Of a stretch of DNA of 64,000 nucleotides, positions 1 through 13,284 are shown piece after piece. The stretch is from positions 87,504 through 151,503 of the forward strand of contig WFMF01000440.1 of the NCBI GenBank assembly GCA_011033025.1, written 5' to 3'. The notes under the pieces are model-generated. The model searched no databases and was not told the origin of the DNA. It saw only the letters and a list, made by a program, of their open reading frames with translations. The DNA is from Beroe forskalii. Lineage: Eukaryota; Ctenophora; Nuda; Beroida; Beroidae. A program made the translations under genes and the position numbers. Each line of letters begins with the position of its first letter. Within the stretch, counting starts at the first letter, position 1.

Positions 1-2481
1 AAGTTTTTTTTAAGTGCAAAGATTTCCGTTCATGAAAGACACCCAGTACAGGAACTCTATGCGCGGTACTCGCTTTGAAAGAGCTCACATACTTAAGCCT
101 CCTATGTGCGAAGTGTTATGTGTGTAGAGTGTTTTGAACATGACATATTTCTATGCTTACCGGCAGACTTAAAGAGGCCAAAACTTCATGCTTACTGTCA
201 GGGTTTCAAGGAATCTTCCTGTTCGAATCATCGTATTGACTCATAGGGAGGGGGAAGGGGTTTGCCACGATGGCCTGGACGTGTACCAACATTTTGACGG
301 TGGTCTTGCCCACTGAGGGTAAGAATACACCAACTCCCTATAATCAAAGTTTCCTAAGTCCAATGAACGTGACAGCAATAATATGTCCTTGTTACAGTAA
401 ACATATTGTAACACGGGATAATGCGTTAAACACTGCCCAGTAAAGCAGTAAAAATGAGTTGTTAATTATTTCCGGAACATGTTCGGAACCTTGAGCTGTA
501 TACTGCAGTATAAATTGCTGTATAAATTGCAGTATAGTATTTTTTATCTACGACTACGAGCCACAGTAAAGCTGAAGCTCAGATGTGCTCTACTTTGATC
601 AGCCTTGTTTATCATTAGTAGCTTCAAAAACTCAAAATCATGTTCATCATGTGCTCTTCTCGCAAAAAGGCGCTGTCACGCGCTGCATGTTTGTTACGAG
701 TGCATCGTCACGTTCCTTCTCAGCCAATCATGAATCAGGAAATTCTCAGCCAATCATGAATCAGGAAATCGGCTAGAAATGCGCGCGCACGAATGACACG
801 TGAAGGTTATTTTTGCGTGAGCTTACTCGCAGTGCAGTACTAAATTGCTGGTTTACCACCCCTAGCGTGTAACGCCCCCGCCGTGTCAGTGCAAGGTCGC
901 TGCACGGCTCTCAAAATGAGAAACTATTTAATTGTGAACATCCGTAAGGGCTTGTCTCTTGTGGGCGAAACAAAAATAAGGATTTAAGTATTTACTCTGA
1001 TCCAGTCATCAAGCTACCCATTACATACAGAACAACTACACACTGCGCAAAGTGAGAAATGGCCAGGAAACGCAGCTCCATGTCGAGAGACACGACCTGA
1101 GCAGTATCACGTGACGTGTCATGCCACATGACCACTAGTCACGTGATTGCTGATCCCGTGGTGTGTTTGTGTGTGGTTCAGTGAACAATGGTTTGAGTTA
1201 CATACAAGCCGGCATAATAATTGTACACATGTACACTAATCATGTCGACTGACTCGTGTCGTTAATAACATACGGAGAGAGATCTGGAGCACTTAATTAG
1301 AGCTTGATTGGAGTTTTAATTTCCTCTGTTTGACGAAGTTGTTCGAAACAGAGGAAATTAGAACTACGATCAATTTCAATATTATGTGAAGAAATAATCA
1401 TACGGTCGTCAAATGTCAATAAGAGGAATTTATTTCGGCAATGAATTCGGCAGATGAAACACCCCAGATAAGTTGTTAGTTGTTTCTGGGGTTCCGTAAA
1501 AGTTCAAAAGATCAACAAGAGTAGCAAAACCGACCTAGCGACTTCGGTGACTTTACAACTATCACTATAAGGGCCGTCAAGTACTCTTGAATACCTACCC
1601 GGTATATGTTCTCGATTAATTGACGACTAGAAGATGCGTTAATATCACGGTTCAGAAACATGAAATAGTGACCTCTATAATGGTCTAATATTGACGCGCA
1701 GCATGCCCTCTGAAGCCACCTAGGATGATAATTAAGGCAAGAATTTCTCCCATAAAACTTGACATTAGTTGTAATTTTAAAACTTGCCGCTAATGAAGGA
1801 GTACCAGTACAAATACTAACTTTGGGATTACCATGAGACCAGCTTGAACTGATACTAAAACCTAAAACTTTATACTGTCTGCTGATATATCGTCTGCTTT
1901 TCTCTGCAAGCTTTCCTCACTTCCATGTGTTTAAAGAATATATTTCATAGCATACAGTGCAAACTATACCTGCCTTTTTAACAATGCTGCCAGGTATAAT
2001 TTGCTGGACAAGGGCCAATTTCCTCTAAACAATTTAATGAGATTAAACCTGGGTGTGTGGGGATGTCAAAATTAAATATTTGATTAATTTAAACTTGAAA
2101 CGTTGATATTTTGGTTTTAAGCATAAGTGTTACGCATCCATTTAATGAATTCAGGAAACTGATTTTACATAAGTTGTCAGCACTACATACCAATCCAAGG
2201 TCTTATCTATAGAGGTGTATGGGTATACTACAAACATGAGTTACTAATAAGTGACAATTATCAGATGATTCACTATTAAATTATTAATATTCAGTGGGAT
2301 ACGATGAGCGATCACCAGTCGAATATAATCCATTTGACGTTCCTGCACTGGAATGTGATGTTTGGGAATGAACCTGAAGCTGACGGATTATAACAGAAGA
2401 AAGCAGGTTAGATTTCTTATCACATATATTTTGGGTACAAAAAGTTGACGTGTTTGACATAATATATGGGAGATTACCTGA
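1..2481. other. Gene-free stretch
   Basis: No exon with family similarity is visible on either strand. The only structure I see is a perfect 15-bp stem hairpin (arms 1317-1331 and 1346-1360, 14-nt loop). Short open frames here have no recognisable motifs and are probably chance. Confidence 0.5.
1317..1360. repeat. Perfect 15-bp inverted repeat (hairpin)
   Basis: TAATTTCCTCTGTTT at 1317-1331 is exactly complementary to 1346-1360, separated by a 14-nt loop. It may be a small foldback remnant. No flanking gene explains it. Confidence 0.75.
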
Positions 2482-3212
2482 AATTGACATCACTATTCAT
2501 TCCATATCCTTTACATCACTCGACAATCCTTGACACCACTCCACAATCCTTGACATCACTCTTCAATCCTCGACGCCACGCTTTGTCTTTGACATCACTC
2601 CTTATAGTAATCCTTGACACAAGTCCAAAATTTTTGACACCACTCCAAACTCCTTGACATCACTCTTTATCCTTGACTTCAATCTTTATCCTTGACACCA
2701 CTCCATAATCCTTGACATCACTATAAAATCCTTAAAATCACTCCTCATATCCTTGACATCACTCCTTATCTTTGACACCACTCCACAATCTTTGGCGTCA
2801 CTCCACAATCCTTGACATCACTCTACAATCCTTGACACCACTCTTTATCCTTGACATCATTTTGTATCGTTGACATCACTCTTTATCCTTGACACCACTC
2901 CACCATTCTTGACACAATTCCACAGTCCTCGACACCACTCTACAATCCTTGACACCACTCCACAATCCTTGACATCACTCTTCAATCCTCGACACCACTC
3001 TGTGTCTTTGACATCACTCCTTACCCTTGAAACCACTCCAAAATTTTTGACACCACTCCAAAATTTTTGACACCACTCCAAACTCCTTGACATCACTCTT
3101 TATCGTTGACATCACTCCTTATCCTTGACATCACTCTTTATCTTTGACACCACTCCACTATCCTTGGCGTCACTCCACAATCCTTGGCATCACTCTACAA
3201 TCCTTGACAATC
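2482..3212. repeat. Minisatellite, ~20-bp unit
   Basis: Tandem units of about 20 bp built on CCTTGACACCACTCCACAAT, alternating with a CATCACTC variant. Some units are shortened to 16-19 bp. The array also yields open frames on both strands, which are artefacts of the periodicity. No gene adjoins it. Confidence 0.9.
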
Positions 3213-3221
3213 TGAATATTT

Positions 3222-3350
3222 GATCTCACGATACTTTATCTCACGATACTTTATCTCGCAATATTTAAACTCCGAGCAAAGATTGGTCTCTGGGTTAGAG
3301 TTAGGTTTAAGGTTTGAGTTAGGAAAGGGAGATGAATTGTCGTGAGACCA
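3222..3350. mobile_element. Short element with telomere-like core, copy 1
   Basis: The left end carries ATCTCACGATACTTTATCTC-type repeats and the right end carries the inverted form (GATGAATTGTCGTGAGA). The centre is a degenerate run of GTTAGGGTT-like motifs (GGGTTAGAGTTAGGTTTAAGG). The same order of parts occurs at 53539-53758, so this is a dispersed non-autonomous element and not a chance match. It abuts the end of the 20-bp minisatellite. Confidence 0.65.
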
Positions 3351-6300
3351 TATGCCGTACACCCCAAGTGGAATCTCACGTATCCCTTCAACTAATTTAG
3401 TTCATGTTCACTTACTGCAGATGCTCACTGGGATGCTCATCACTCCGTACCATCCTGGGGTGCCCTTCATGCCCTTAATATTGAGGGGGGTAGAGTAAGT
3501 GTTACTTAGCTCTATGTGGCGGCATTTATTCAACCCATTCATACATTTCCCTTAAATTCCATCACCTATTTACTCACATTGAACTATGCAATTTGTTGCT
3601 ATCTCCGGAATAGATTTTGATGCTTCATTCCACTAAACCACTAATAATTTGCTCTTCTTGTTCACTGTCAGCTCTTCTCCATTCTCAATTCTCGCAACTA
3701 CAATCTCTCCTCTTGCGGTTCATATCAAGATGTAGATGGTATAAACATTGTTGCAATTTCGTGAGGGTTTATACACACTCTGTGTATAACACATATTTGC
3801 CTCATCGAAATGAAACTTTCGCATCAACTCATTGAGAGGATCAATTGGCTGAACTCGAGTAAAGCTGAATAGTCTTGTGAGTTTGATTAGGTTGTTTAGT
3901 TGGTAGTATAACAGCTCTGTGTTACAGAGCCTTGTCACATTTTAGCGTTTTTGTTCTTTTTTTCAGGGCTCTTGGTCAATCGAATCGATCATAAAATATC
4001 GATATTCAGTTTTCGAAGCTAAATCCACGCCTTCTGACGATATTTCAATTTAGTCTTGCTAATATGCCGGCTTTGGATTTTAAAAACAGAAACTTAGATT
4101 ATTTTCAGATCCATGATTTTGTTACGTGATTTTTAGATTCGTCTGTCCAACACTGGATTAAGGTAGTTTCCATTTAATTCACATTTCTACATTTCACTTC
4201 TGTGATAAATTTAATTCTACACTTAACAGGTCTATGAGACAATCAAGTGCTGTTGCCTACTTCCCACTGTTTACTCTCTTAAAAGCTTAATGTAGAAAAC
4301 ATTTTGCAAAAGCTACCTCAATCCTTTGTACAGCAGCTCCATTATTATTGCTCTTTATTCATCAAGGTCACATAATTATATACTAGCTATACCTTGAACT
4401 TTTTTCTAACATGATGTAATATGACAAAGGCGAATGCTATTTTTTCTATTTGATTCATAGGTTTATTTTTCTTTTGCATCTGTTTTCTTAAATAGTTTGG
4501 CGAGCGATCTATAACGTCTCAATAATAAAACGAGGGTTTTGTATGCAAATAAATAATTATTGAAATAAATTTGATTGTTTTTTTCTGAATCAGTTGGTAC
4601 TTATCATCGAGAGAAATCATTTGGAATCCTATCTTTGTAGGACTACCCACTAAAATTGCATGATGCATTTTCTCACTAGCATATGGTCCAAAAATATGTA
4701 TTGTTTTTGTTGTAAAAATTTTAAAAAGACTAACATTGAAAATAATGTGTCAAATGATACCAAAGTACATGCCTTGATTTCCTTCCGTTGTGAATGTTGA
4801 TATTCTGCTGACCTTGATTTGTTGTTCTATTTCTTGACATTATTCATCCTACAACGCAGTGTGTGATGCAATAATATGTCGTATCATTTGTCACTCTTTT
4901 TCACAGGCTACCATCGAGTATTGATCTGTCTAGCTGTGCCTTTTATAATGTCAACGACAACAACAACTATATCAGAATTTCGGTGGAATACATCGCACGG
5001 GCACAATGAACTTAGAACCACTCGCTGTTCGGGTTTATACTCAGTAATTGTAAAGTTCTCAGTTCAAGTTTATACTCTTTAAAGAGTAAAGATCTCGGTT
5101 TACTTGCACCTATATTGGGGGGGTATATTCCCACACACTCTCGTTTTAAGGTTACTAGGTGTAGCTATATTTGTATCTTGAGACTGCTTGAGAGATGAGC
5201 CTGCACTTAGGGATATTATGGATATTTTAATACTGAAACCTCTTGCTCTTGTGGCACTTACCGCGGCTTTCCAGTGGTCCTTTTAACGTTTAATTAAGTG
5301 GCTTCCGCTACAAAAAGGCGTTTTGAAGTTTTGATAACCAATATAATTCGCATGATAAATGCTGATTTTTCTTTTTGATGCTGCCTGTGTACATTTTGAT
5401 TAATGCCTAAGAGTGTAAAACAACGTACAAGTATACGTTTACAAACCCTCAATCAATCTAAATCTACATTATTCATCTGTATTGAGGTAACCGGTTAGAC
5501 TCGTAGTTTTATGTAACGTTGGTCTTTATTCTCGATTACATTGATTGATCCCAGCGTTTATTGTTTCCTCATTATTATTTTTATTGTCATTTTCACCGTT
5601 TGTTGCAATTTGCAACGTATCGAATATTCTAGCCGACACAAAACGTACTTCTAGGTATAGTACGATATAAGTACTATGTAATAGCAATATCACTATATTT
5701 GCATAACTGTTGTCACAAAACGAAGATCACGCCACAGTTATTTAGTGATAACTGATTAGGATATATGACATCCTCAAACTTATCTCCGTATTGGCCTGCA
5801 CGGAATTTGTTGATGACAACAACAGTTTACAATGATAGAATGATGGGTCAATGACCAGTCGCCCGGTGCACCCTAAATGTACCCTATATGCACCTAAGTG
5901 CACCCTTAATGAAACCCAAACGCACGCCAAGCGCACCGCCGCACCCTTAATGAACTTTAAGCGCCCTATTTTTGGACCCCAAATGCACCCTATTTGCATC
6001 CTCTCCATCGCGCTCACATGCTTTTGCATCGATGACGTTTCCAATGTGTTGTGCGCTCAGGATGGGTAGCAGTAAAGCAGTAAGACCCATCTAACCCTTA
6101 CCTCTATCTTTATAGGAACTGATTAAAGTGGATTGAGAGCAAATCAACCTGGAAAGAGGTATCCCCTACATCTAAAGCCACTTCCCCTAAAGACGGACCC
6201 TGTCATTCCCCCACGCCCATGTGAAACTCGATTGCTAAGGATCTGGTCGCTAAGGAATTGGTCGCTTGGTTGCTGTTGCTAAGGAACTTTGCTATAACAG

Positions 6301-8050
6301 TGTTCCATATTCATCGCATTGGTCCTATTCATTTCACCGAAGGGACAAGTTAAGGGCTACACTGCGGCGGAGTCCATGAACTTTGAGATTGAGTACCACC
6401 TTCAAGTTTTCCTTTATTTCGTGCAATAAAGCAAACGAACAGTTACCATTTCTCAATAAAACCGGCCACGGTTTTGGTTTCGGTTGGTTAAAAACGCCCG
6501 GTTATTGGTTAACCATTTTTCGTTTTCGGTTCGGTTATCCGGTTATCCCATGACCACCACTTCTCACCACACACGAGGGTGGTGGCAACTCTCCACTGGG
6601 ACATTTGACAGTATAGGTAACTAATTCAAGTATTTGACTTTTTGATAGTGCTGTCAATTTATGGCGCTGGCAAGCGCTGGGAAAAGTCAATTTATCATTT
6701 TTCATTGAATTGTTTCATCAAATAGGTTAGAATTGATGACAATCTCATCATTTCCATCTTGAAGTGCCCTCATCTTGGCTATGGTCTCAACTACCACAGT
6801 TCCAAATCCTCCGATTATGTTGCCTGGTATTCGCAGGCATCACCACTCTCCGTACTCACAATCTGTCATACTATATTTGGTATACATTAGAGTTAGCTAA
6901 TTCATGACTTAGAAGTGGTATAGGTGCAAGATTATCATGATCGCACAAGTTGATTTAGGACCGGGAACTCATATATAATATCGTTATATTGCTCGAGTTG
7001 TAGTTTTTATCAGGCACCAGCAGTCAGCCGGTTTGATAATATGTCCCTGAGGGACTCTTCCAGTTCCCATTTCGTTACTTTTTATTAGAACATAAAATAT
7101 AATAAAGTCACGAATATATTTAAGCTGTATGAAGTTCCATACTTGCATATATATATAATATTTCGACATTCAATAATAATATAATCCATCCATACTATAA
7201 ACACCGAATCTTTGTAGCTTTTATCATTACATGATGTAATTGTACCTCAGCTGTTTTGATTTTATAATTACTGCAAGAAACTTCGAAAGTTGAACTTGCA
7301 GAGGTAGCACTATAAGTAGAGCAATTTGAAGGACCATGATTTGCAATTTCAACAAAGGAGAGAAGGTGCAATGATTTGCAGCTTCAGGATTTGAAATCTT
7401 TCCTTTTGGGAATCGCAATGCTCTACAATATTCACCTCTTGAAAGTCAATGCAGCTGGTGCTTTCGTATGCTTTGTGTATCACATTCTTACATTGTGTGC
7501 TCTCTGGTTCCAGGCAACAAATCGCTACATCTTTAGATTTTAGAAGTTGAGCCTATATTGCACAACTAGGTGATCTCCAGTAATGTGGTATTCCCATTTC
7601 CCAATTCTCATAGGAATACTAAATAATGTTACCAAATGATCCGTAATCACTCCCATTACGACACATTACCATAATGCTAATTTGTGTTATAATTTGAGTT
7701 ACCATATTCTGAGTTAAGCCAGGGTGTGGGACTTCCTCCCATTCCCATGCTCTCTCTCTCCCCTCCCTCCCCCTCCCTTCTAACATCCCCGACTTCCACT
7801 AATTATCTGAATAATTCGTCAGCACATTAGCTTGGAAATGATGATGCTCGATGTACTGAACTACTGCGCGTAGTATAACCGTAGGCGCTTGCTCTGCTCA
7901 ACAGTTCGCCATTCTAACCCCTGATAATGACGTCACTTCCCCCTAGCACGGCACTTGCTCGGTCTCTGCTCAGATCGTGTACATGCAGGTCGATTATACC
8001 TTGCCAGTAGTCGAGCAGGGCGAGTAAGCGGCTCGTAATGAACTTGTAAA
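3351..8050. other. Gene-free stretch
   Basis: No exon is supportable. Two locally repetitive patches exist. At about 5860-6000 variants of GCACCCTAAATG / GCACCCTTAATGAA recur. At about 6459-6550 variants of CGGTTATTGGTTAACC recur. The rest is AT-rich with no domain-like open frame. Confidence 0.5.
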
Positions 8051-8147
8051 CGCCGCGCACGAGAAACAGGCGGTTCATCGTCATCAACTCACTACATCAC
8101 GCTATGATAATGACGTCATCCTACCCGCCTATTTCTCGCGCGCGGCG
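8051..8147. mobile_element. Small MITE with GC-rich inverted repeats and a central CRE palindrome, copy 1
   Basis: CGCCGCGCACGAGAAACAGG at the left end is mirrored by an imperfect complement ending at 8147. TGACGTCA (8111-8118) lies between the arms. A second copy with the same arms and the same TGACGTCA core occurs at 16085-16190 inside a K2P-channel intron. No transposase is encoded. Confidence 0.7.
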
Positions 8148-9300
8148 TGTAATTCGTACTAAGACGCTCCTACATATACCTTAGCCTTCGTATAATGACT
8201 CTCCGTCTTACATATATCTTATCGTCACAGGAAACCGACCAATCGTCTACTGCTTTTTACGGAACATGTTAGGTTGTCGCATATTATGCGAGGCTGGTTT
8301 TTGTCGGTTTTATCCGGGTATGTGTGGTTTTGTGTCGGTTTTATTCGTTTAGAGATGGCTGTGTTTGGGTTGTTTTTTCCTGGATCGGTTAGTCGTAGAT
8401 CTGCGCTGTCTGGATCTCTCGCAGATCTGTCCCCCGTTTAGTAGTAGCTTGCGAGGAACGCATCCTATGCGCGTGCGAGAATATCTGAAAAGGGAATTGA
8501 CGTTGTTGTGATGATGACGTTCTTAATATAAGCACTCTGACGTACAGAGTTTGGGGTGACTCCTTGAAAACTCTAGCTTCTTAGCTTCTTCTAGCAGCGG
8601 AAATGCCACTCCTTTATGACTTATGTTGGAAGTAGTTGAAGTATGGCCAGTTTCGAGTATGTTGGTATACTTTTACCATTGAATTTGAATGTGGATGCTA
8701 AATTCTGGATGTTGGTCAACGCTAAATTCATAGATTATAATAATCGATGCTTTTGAACTGTGCCGGCTTAAAACACTCATTATACACGGAGTGTCGCCTC
8801 CACGCATAGCATGGATCGTGGTAGTTTCAAGTGTTGTTGTTTCAGTTTCTGCCCCAGGTCAGTTCAAAGTTTTGGGTTACATGGCATTATTGATATGTGT
8901 TGAACATCGTAAATAGTTCAAATGATTCTATTTCTTGTACCGACATCACCTTTGGTGTGTTATGTTGCTACTTGATTCAATGTGTAAATTTCGAGCTTTC
9001 CTTGAAGCAAATATGAGCCCTTTCTAGCTAAAAGACCGGCTTCTTACCTTGGGTAGTTATCAACCATTTATCACTAATTAGGTAGTTAAAAGGTGATTAT
9101 CCAGTGTAGCACCGAATTATCAGTTCCGGTAATTAGGTAATTTGGTGATTACGGCTGAGAGTTCTAGCATCTTATGATTATACCCCTACACAGATCCTAT
9201 AATTCAAATGTTTACCCGAATTTACGAGAGCCGTCTTACGCTAAGCTGCGTTATATACTACCACATTCAGGTCATAGGAACTGTATAGTCCTTCACAGTG
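8148..9300. other. Gene-free stretch
   Basis: I see no exon. A short segment around 8393-8443 (TCTCGCAGATCTGTCCCC and then GTTTAGTAGTAG) recurs with few changes at about 47567-47602 in an acyl-CoA synthetase intron, so it is a fragment of a dispersed repeat. Confidence 0.45.
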
Positions 9301-9307
9301 GAATTTA

Positions 9308-9425
9308 GGATGTGACGTCATTACCAGGTTTCAGAGTGGTGAGTTGATGACGTCATTATCCTGTCTTAGAGTGGTGAGTTGATGACGTCATTATCAGGGT
9401 TTCAGAGTGGTGAGCTGATTTCATC
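9308..9425. repeat. Three tandem ~35-48-bp units each carrying TGACGTCA
   Basis: Each unit reads TGACGTCATTA(C/T)C, then GGTTTCAGAGTGGTGAG(T/C)TGAT or a close variant. Full CRE palindromes are at 9313, 9348 and 9383. Related single units occur beyond the neighbouring minisatellite (11741 and 12909) and at 26628, so the motif is dispersed as well as tandem. Confidence 0.75.
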
Positions 9426-9455
9426 TTGTCTCCGTGATCTATGATCAGTCTCTTC

Positions 9456-11690
9456 TGCTTCCCGTTAAATGAGAAGATCTCTGCTTCCCGTTAAATGGGA
9501 AGATCTCTGCTTCCCGTTAAATGGGATGATCTCTTCCCCGTTAAATGAAATGAAGATCTCTGCTTCCCGTTAAATGGGAAGATCTCTGCTTCCCGTTAAA
9601 TGGGAAGATCTCTGCTTCCCGCAATGGGAAGATCTCTGCTTCCTGTTAAATGGGAAGATCTCTGCTTCCCGTTAAATGGGAAGATCTCTGCTTCCCGTTA
9701 AATGGGAAGATCTCTGCTTCCCGTTAAATGAGAAGATCTCTGCTTCCCGTTAAATGGGAAGATCTCTGCTTCCCGTTAAATGGGAAGATCTCTGCTTCCC
9801 GTTAAATGGGAAGATCTCTGCTTCCCGTTAAATGGGAAGATCTCTGCTTCCCGTTAAATGGGATGATCTCTGCTTCCCGTTAAATGGGAAGATCTCTGCT
9901 TCCCGTTAAATGGGAAGATCTCTGCTTCCCGTTAAATGGGAAGATCTCTGCTTCCCGTTAAATGGGAAGATCTCTGCTTCCCGTTAAATGGGAAGATCTC
10001 TGCTTCCCGTTAAATGGGAAGATCTCTGCTTCCCGTTAAATGGGAAGATCTCTGCTTCCCGTTAAATGGGAAGATCTCTGCTTCCCGTTAAATGGGATGA
10101 TCTCTGCTTCCCGTTAAATGGGAAGTAAAGATCTCTGCTTCCCGTTAAATGGGAAGATCTCGCTTCCCGTTAAATGGGAAGATCTCTGCTTCCCGTTAAA
10201 TGGGAAGATCTCTGCTTCCCGTTAAATGGGAAGATCTCTCTTAAATGGAAGATCTGCTTCCCGTTAAATGGGAAGATCTCTGCTTCCCGTTAAATGGGAA
10301 GATCTCTGCTCTTTACGTTAAATGGGAAGATCTCTGCTTCCCGTTAAATGGGAAGATCTCTTCCCGTTAAATGGGAAGATCTCTGCTTCCCGTTAAATGG
10401 GAAGATCTCTGCTTCCCGTTAAATGGGAAGATCTTCCCGTTACTTCCCGTTAAATGGGAAGATCTCTGCCCCCGTTAAATGGGAAGATCTCTTAAAAATG
10501 GGAAGATCTCTGCTTCCCGTTAAATGGGAAGATCTCTGCTTCCCGTTAAATGAGATGATCTCTGCTTCTCGTTAAATGAGAAGATCTCTGCTTCCTGTTA
10601 AATGGAAGATCACTGCTTCCCGTTAAATGAGAAGATCTCAGCTTCCCGTTAAATGGGAAGATCTCTGCTTCCCGTTAAATGGGATGATCTCTGCTTCCCG
10701 TTAAATGGGAAGATCTCTGCTTCCCGTTAAATGGGATGATCTCTGCTTCCCGTTAAATGGGATGATCTCTGCTTCCCGTTAAATGGGATGATCTCTGCTT
10801 CCGTTAAACGGGAAGATCTCTGCTTCCCGTTAAATGGGAAGATCTCTGCTTCCCGTTAAATAGGAAGATCTCTGTTAAATGCTTCCCCGTTAAATGGGAA
10901 GATCTCACGCTTCACCATTCATTAAATGGGAAGATATTCTGAAGTTGCGTTAAATGGGAAGATCTCTGCTTCCCAAGTTAAATGGGAAGATCTCTGCTTC
11001 CCGTTAAATGGGAAGATCTCTGAAATGGGATGATCTCTGCTTCCCGTTAAATGGTAAAAATGGGAAGATCTGATCTTAAATGGAAGACTTCCGTTAAATG
11101 ATGATTTCAAGTTCCTGTTAAATGGGAAGATCTCTGCTTCCCGTTAAATGGGAAGTCTCTGCTTCCCGTTAAATGAGATGATCTCTGCTTCCCGTTAAAT
11201 GGGTGAGGTAAAATGGGAAGACTCTGCTTCCCAATGCTTATAAGAAATGATGGTGCTTGTCCCATTAAATGAGATGATCTCTGCTTTACTACGGCTTGGG
11301 GAACTCTGCTTCCCATTAAATGAGAAGATCTCTGCTTCCCGTTAAATGGGAAGATCTCTGCTTCCCGTTAAATGGGAAGATCTCTGCTTCCCGTTAAATG
11401 GGAGATCTCTGCTTTTCGTTAAATGGGATGATCTCTGATCCCGTTAAATGGGAAGATCTCTGCTTCCCGTTAAATGGGATGATCTCTGCTTCCCGTTAAA
11501 TGGGATGATTTGAGCATTAATTAAAGTGGGAAGATTTCTTCCATAAATGGGAAGATCTCCCGTTTAAATGGGAATTTAAGATCTCTGCTTCCTGTTAAAT
11601 GGGAGATCTCGTTAAATGAGAAGATCTCGCTTCCCGTTAAATGGGAAGATCTCTGCTTCCCTAGTTAAATGGGAAGATCTCTCTGGGAGA
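9456..11690. repeat. Large hairpin minisatellite, 26-bp unit, roughly 80 units
   Basis: The unit is CTTCCCGTTAAATGGGAAG followed by ATCTCTG. The 19-bp core can fold as a 6-bp stem (CTTCCC/GGGAAG) with a 7-nt loop, and AGATCT straddles the junction. The centre is very homogeneous. From about 10.85 kb the units become degenerate and truncated, as expected at an array edge. Open frames across it are periodicity artefacts. The array is flanked on both sides by TGACGTCA-containing units. Confidence 0.95.
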
Positions 11691-13284
11691 AGCATTTACA
11701 TACGTATTTGGGAGCTTATTTTCAATGTGCGTGCTCTGAGTGACGTCATTATCAGGGTTTAAGCTGGTGAACTGATGGCGTCACGCCGCCTTCCCACATG
11801 AGTGCCTCTTATAAAAGATAACTGCTGTGTACATTGTCGGTATATTTATAAATGCTTGTTTTACTGCGGTATATTCCCCCCTGTAAATCCAAGCCATCGG
11901 AGCTTTCTGTCATAGTATATAGTGAGCGCAGTTGCCATACACACGATGGCATATTCTCTTCTTCTTCTTCTATTTTGAACTGTCATGGTGTGTGAAAGAA
12001 TGGTGATTTTTCTGAAAAATCCCCAAATCCTTTATAAATAAACCTCCTTAGTCATCTTCTTCTTCTTCTAAGGGTGGAACGGTATTTAGTATTATTCGGC
12101 AGAATCCCTAATAACCGTGCCGTCCGTCATATAGTGTGGGTGTGTCTCACGCCGCACGCATTCATTAAAGAATAAATATTCTTGAAGTTGCTGGTAATAT
12201 ATGACCTGCTTTGAGTAATGTTTGAGTATTGTTAATGTCCTATTGTTTTCTCTCTTTAGGCTAATATTAGAATATATTCAAGTTGTAATGTCTTAGTACA
12301 ATGTCTTAGGTAATGTCTAAGTACAATGTTCCATCTTTGTAGGACTGTGTGAGGGCATGTGGGACTCGTTGAGGTGTGAGTGTCTGAACTTGTAAGTGCA
12401 TGGGTGTAATTTTTGGTGTGTAGGTACGTATCACGCATGACTCATACATACACCAAGTTATCCGGTAGCATTGAAAATACTAACTCGCGCATGTACCCAT
12501 ACTGTACGAGTTTCTGTATGAGTGTCTAGTGCCTCCTGGGGTGTTGCTACAATTCACCCGTACACTTACAGTACGAATGTCAGTATGAATGTATTTTCCC
12601 ATACAGTATCAATGTTTATGTAAATTTATTTACCCATACAGTACGAATGTATGTATGAATGTATGTATGCGTGCGGAAATCCTGCTTGTATGCATTACCC
12701 ATACAGTACGAATGTATGTATGATCGTATGGATGCAGATTGCAGAAAGCCTGCTTGTATGCTTGTAATTGTGTGAACATGACAGGTACCTCGGCTGCCCC
12801 CGTGTGTGTGTGAGAAGGTTCATCTCATTTGCTTCTCCGCCCCGTCTCTCCTTACCATATAATTGTGATGATGATGCTGCCCTCTGTGTTGTGCCTGGGT
12901 TATGCTGATGACGTCATTATTACATGTTAGCATGGTGAATTAGTGACGCATCATTGCCATTTTGTGGCTTTCTGATGCAGCAGCAATCGCTGTGGTATTA
13001 ATAATGTGATGCAGTGTTGTTGGTAGCTCCCGGAGTTGTTTGACCCTTTGTGGGAGGAAGCTTGTAGAATGCTGCTCGATATCATAGCGTCGCATGTTCA
13101 TTAGTTCATTGTTCACATGGCAGTAAATTCTGAAGGAACTGACCAGTCTTAATTCGCTTTGTCCAGTTTTTAAACTTTTTCCCAAGTTAATTGTCAATCG
13201 TTATTTTGATTTGTCAATTTGTAAATTTTACTTTATAAAGTTGTATGAAGAGTAAGATCTAGAGAGCTACGACCAGAGAGAGCC
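11691..13284. other. Upstream region of the K2P gene, no earlier exon seen
   Basis: This holds TGACGTCA sites (11741, 12909), CTTCTTCTT microsatellite tracts near 11956 and 12058, and a segment at about 11975-12030 resembling the tail of the SINE-like element at 34.66-34.87 kb. Between 12480 and 12770 there are imperfect tandem copies of a unit containing CCCATACAGTACGAATGTATG. No coding exon is supported. If transcription of the K2P gene starts here, this would be promoter or 5' UTR. Confidence 0.45.
12480..12770. repeat. Imperfect tandem repeat with CCCATACAGTACGAATG core
   Basis: Several copies of a core CATACAGTACGAATGTATGTA recur at irregular spacing, the last two also sharing a downstream CCTGCTTGTATGC. 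Divergence between copies is high. Confidence 0.6.

Noticed and set aside
5742-6069. Overlapping ~100 and ~72 codon open frames on opposite strands
   Set aside because: They arise from GCACCC(T)AAATG repetition and have no recognisable domain.
10922-11316. Minus-strand open frames in the 26-bp array
   Set aside because: They exist only because degenerate units remove stop codons. They read as repeated NGKQRSSHLTG-like peptides.
9456-11690. CRISPR-like array (palindromic repeats)
   Set aside because: There are no unique spacers between repeats, the units are contiguous, and the host is clearly an animal.
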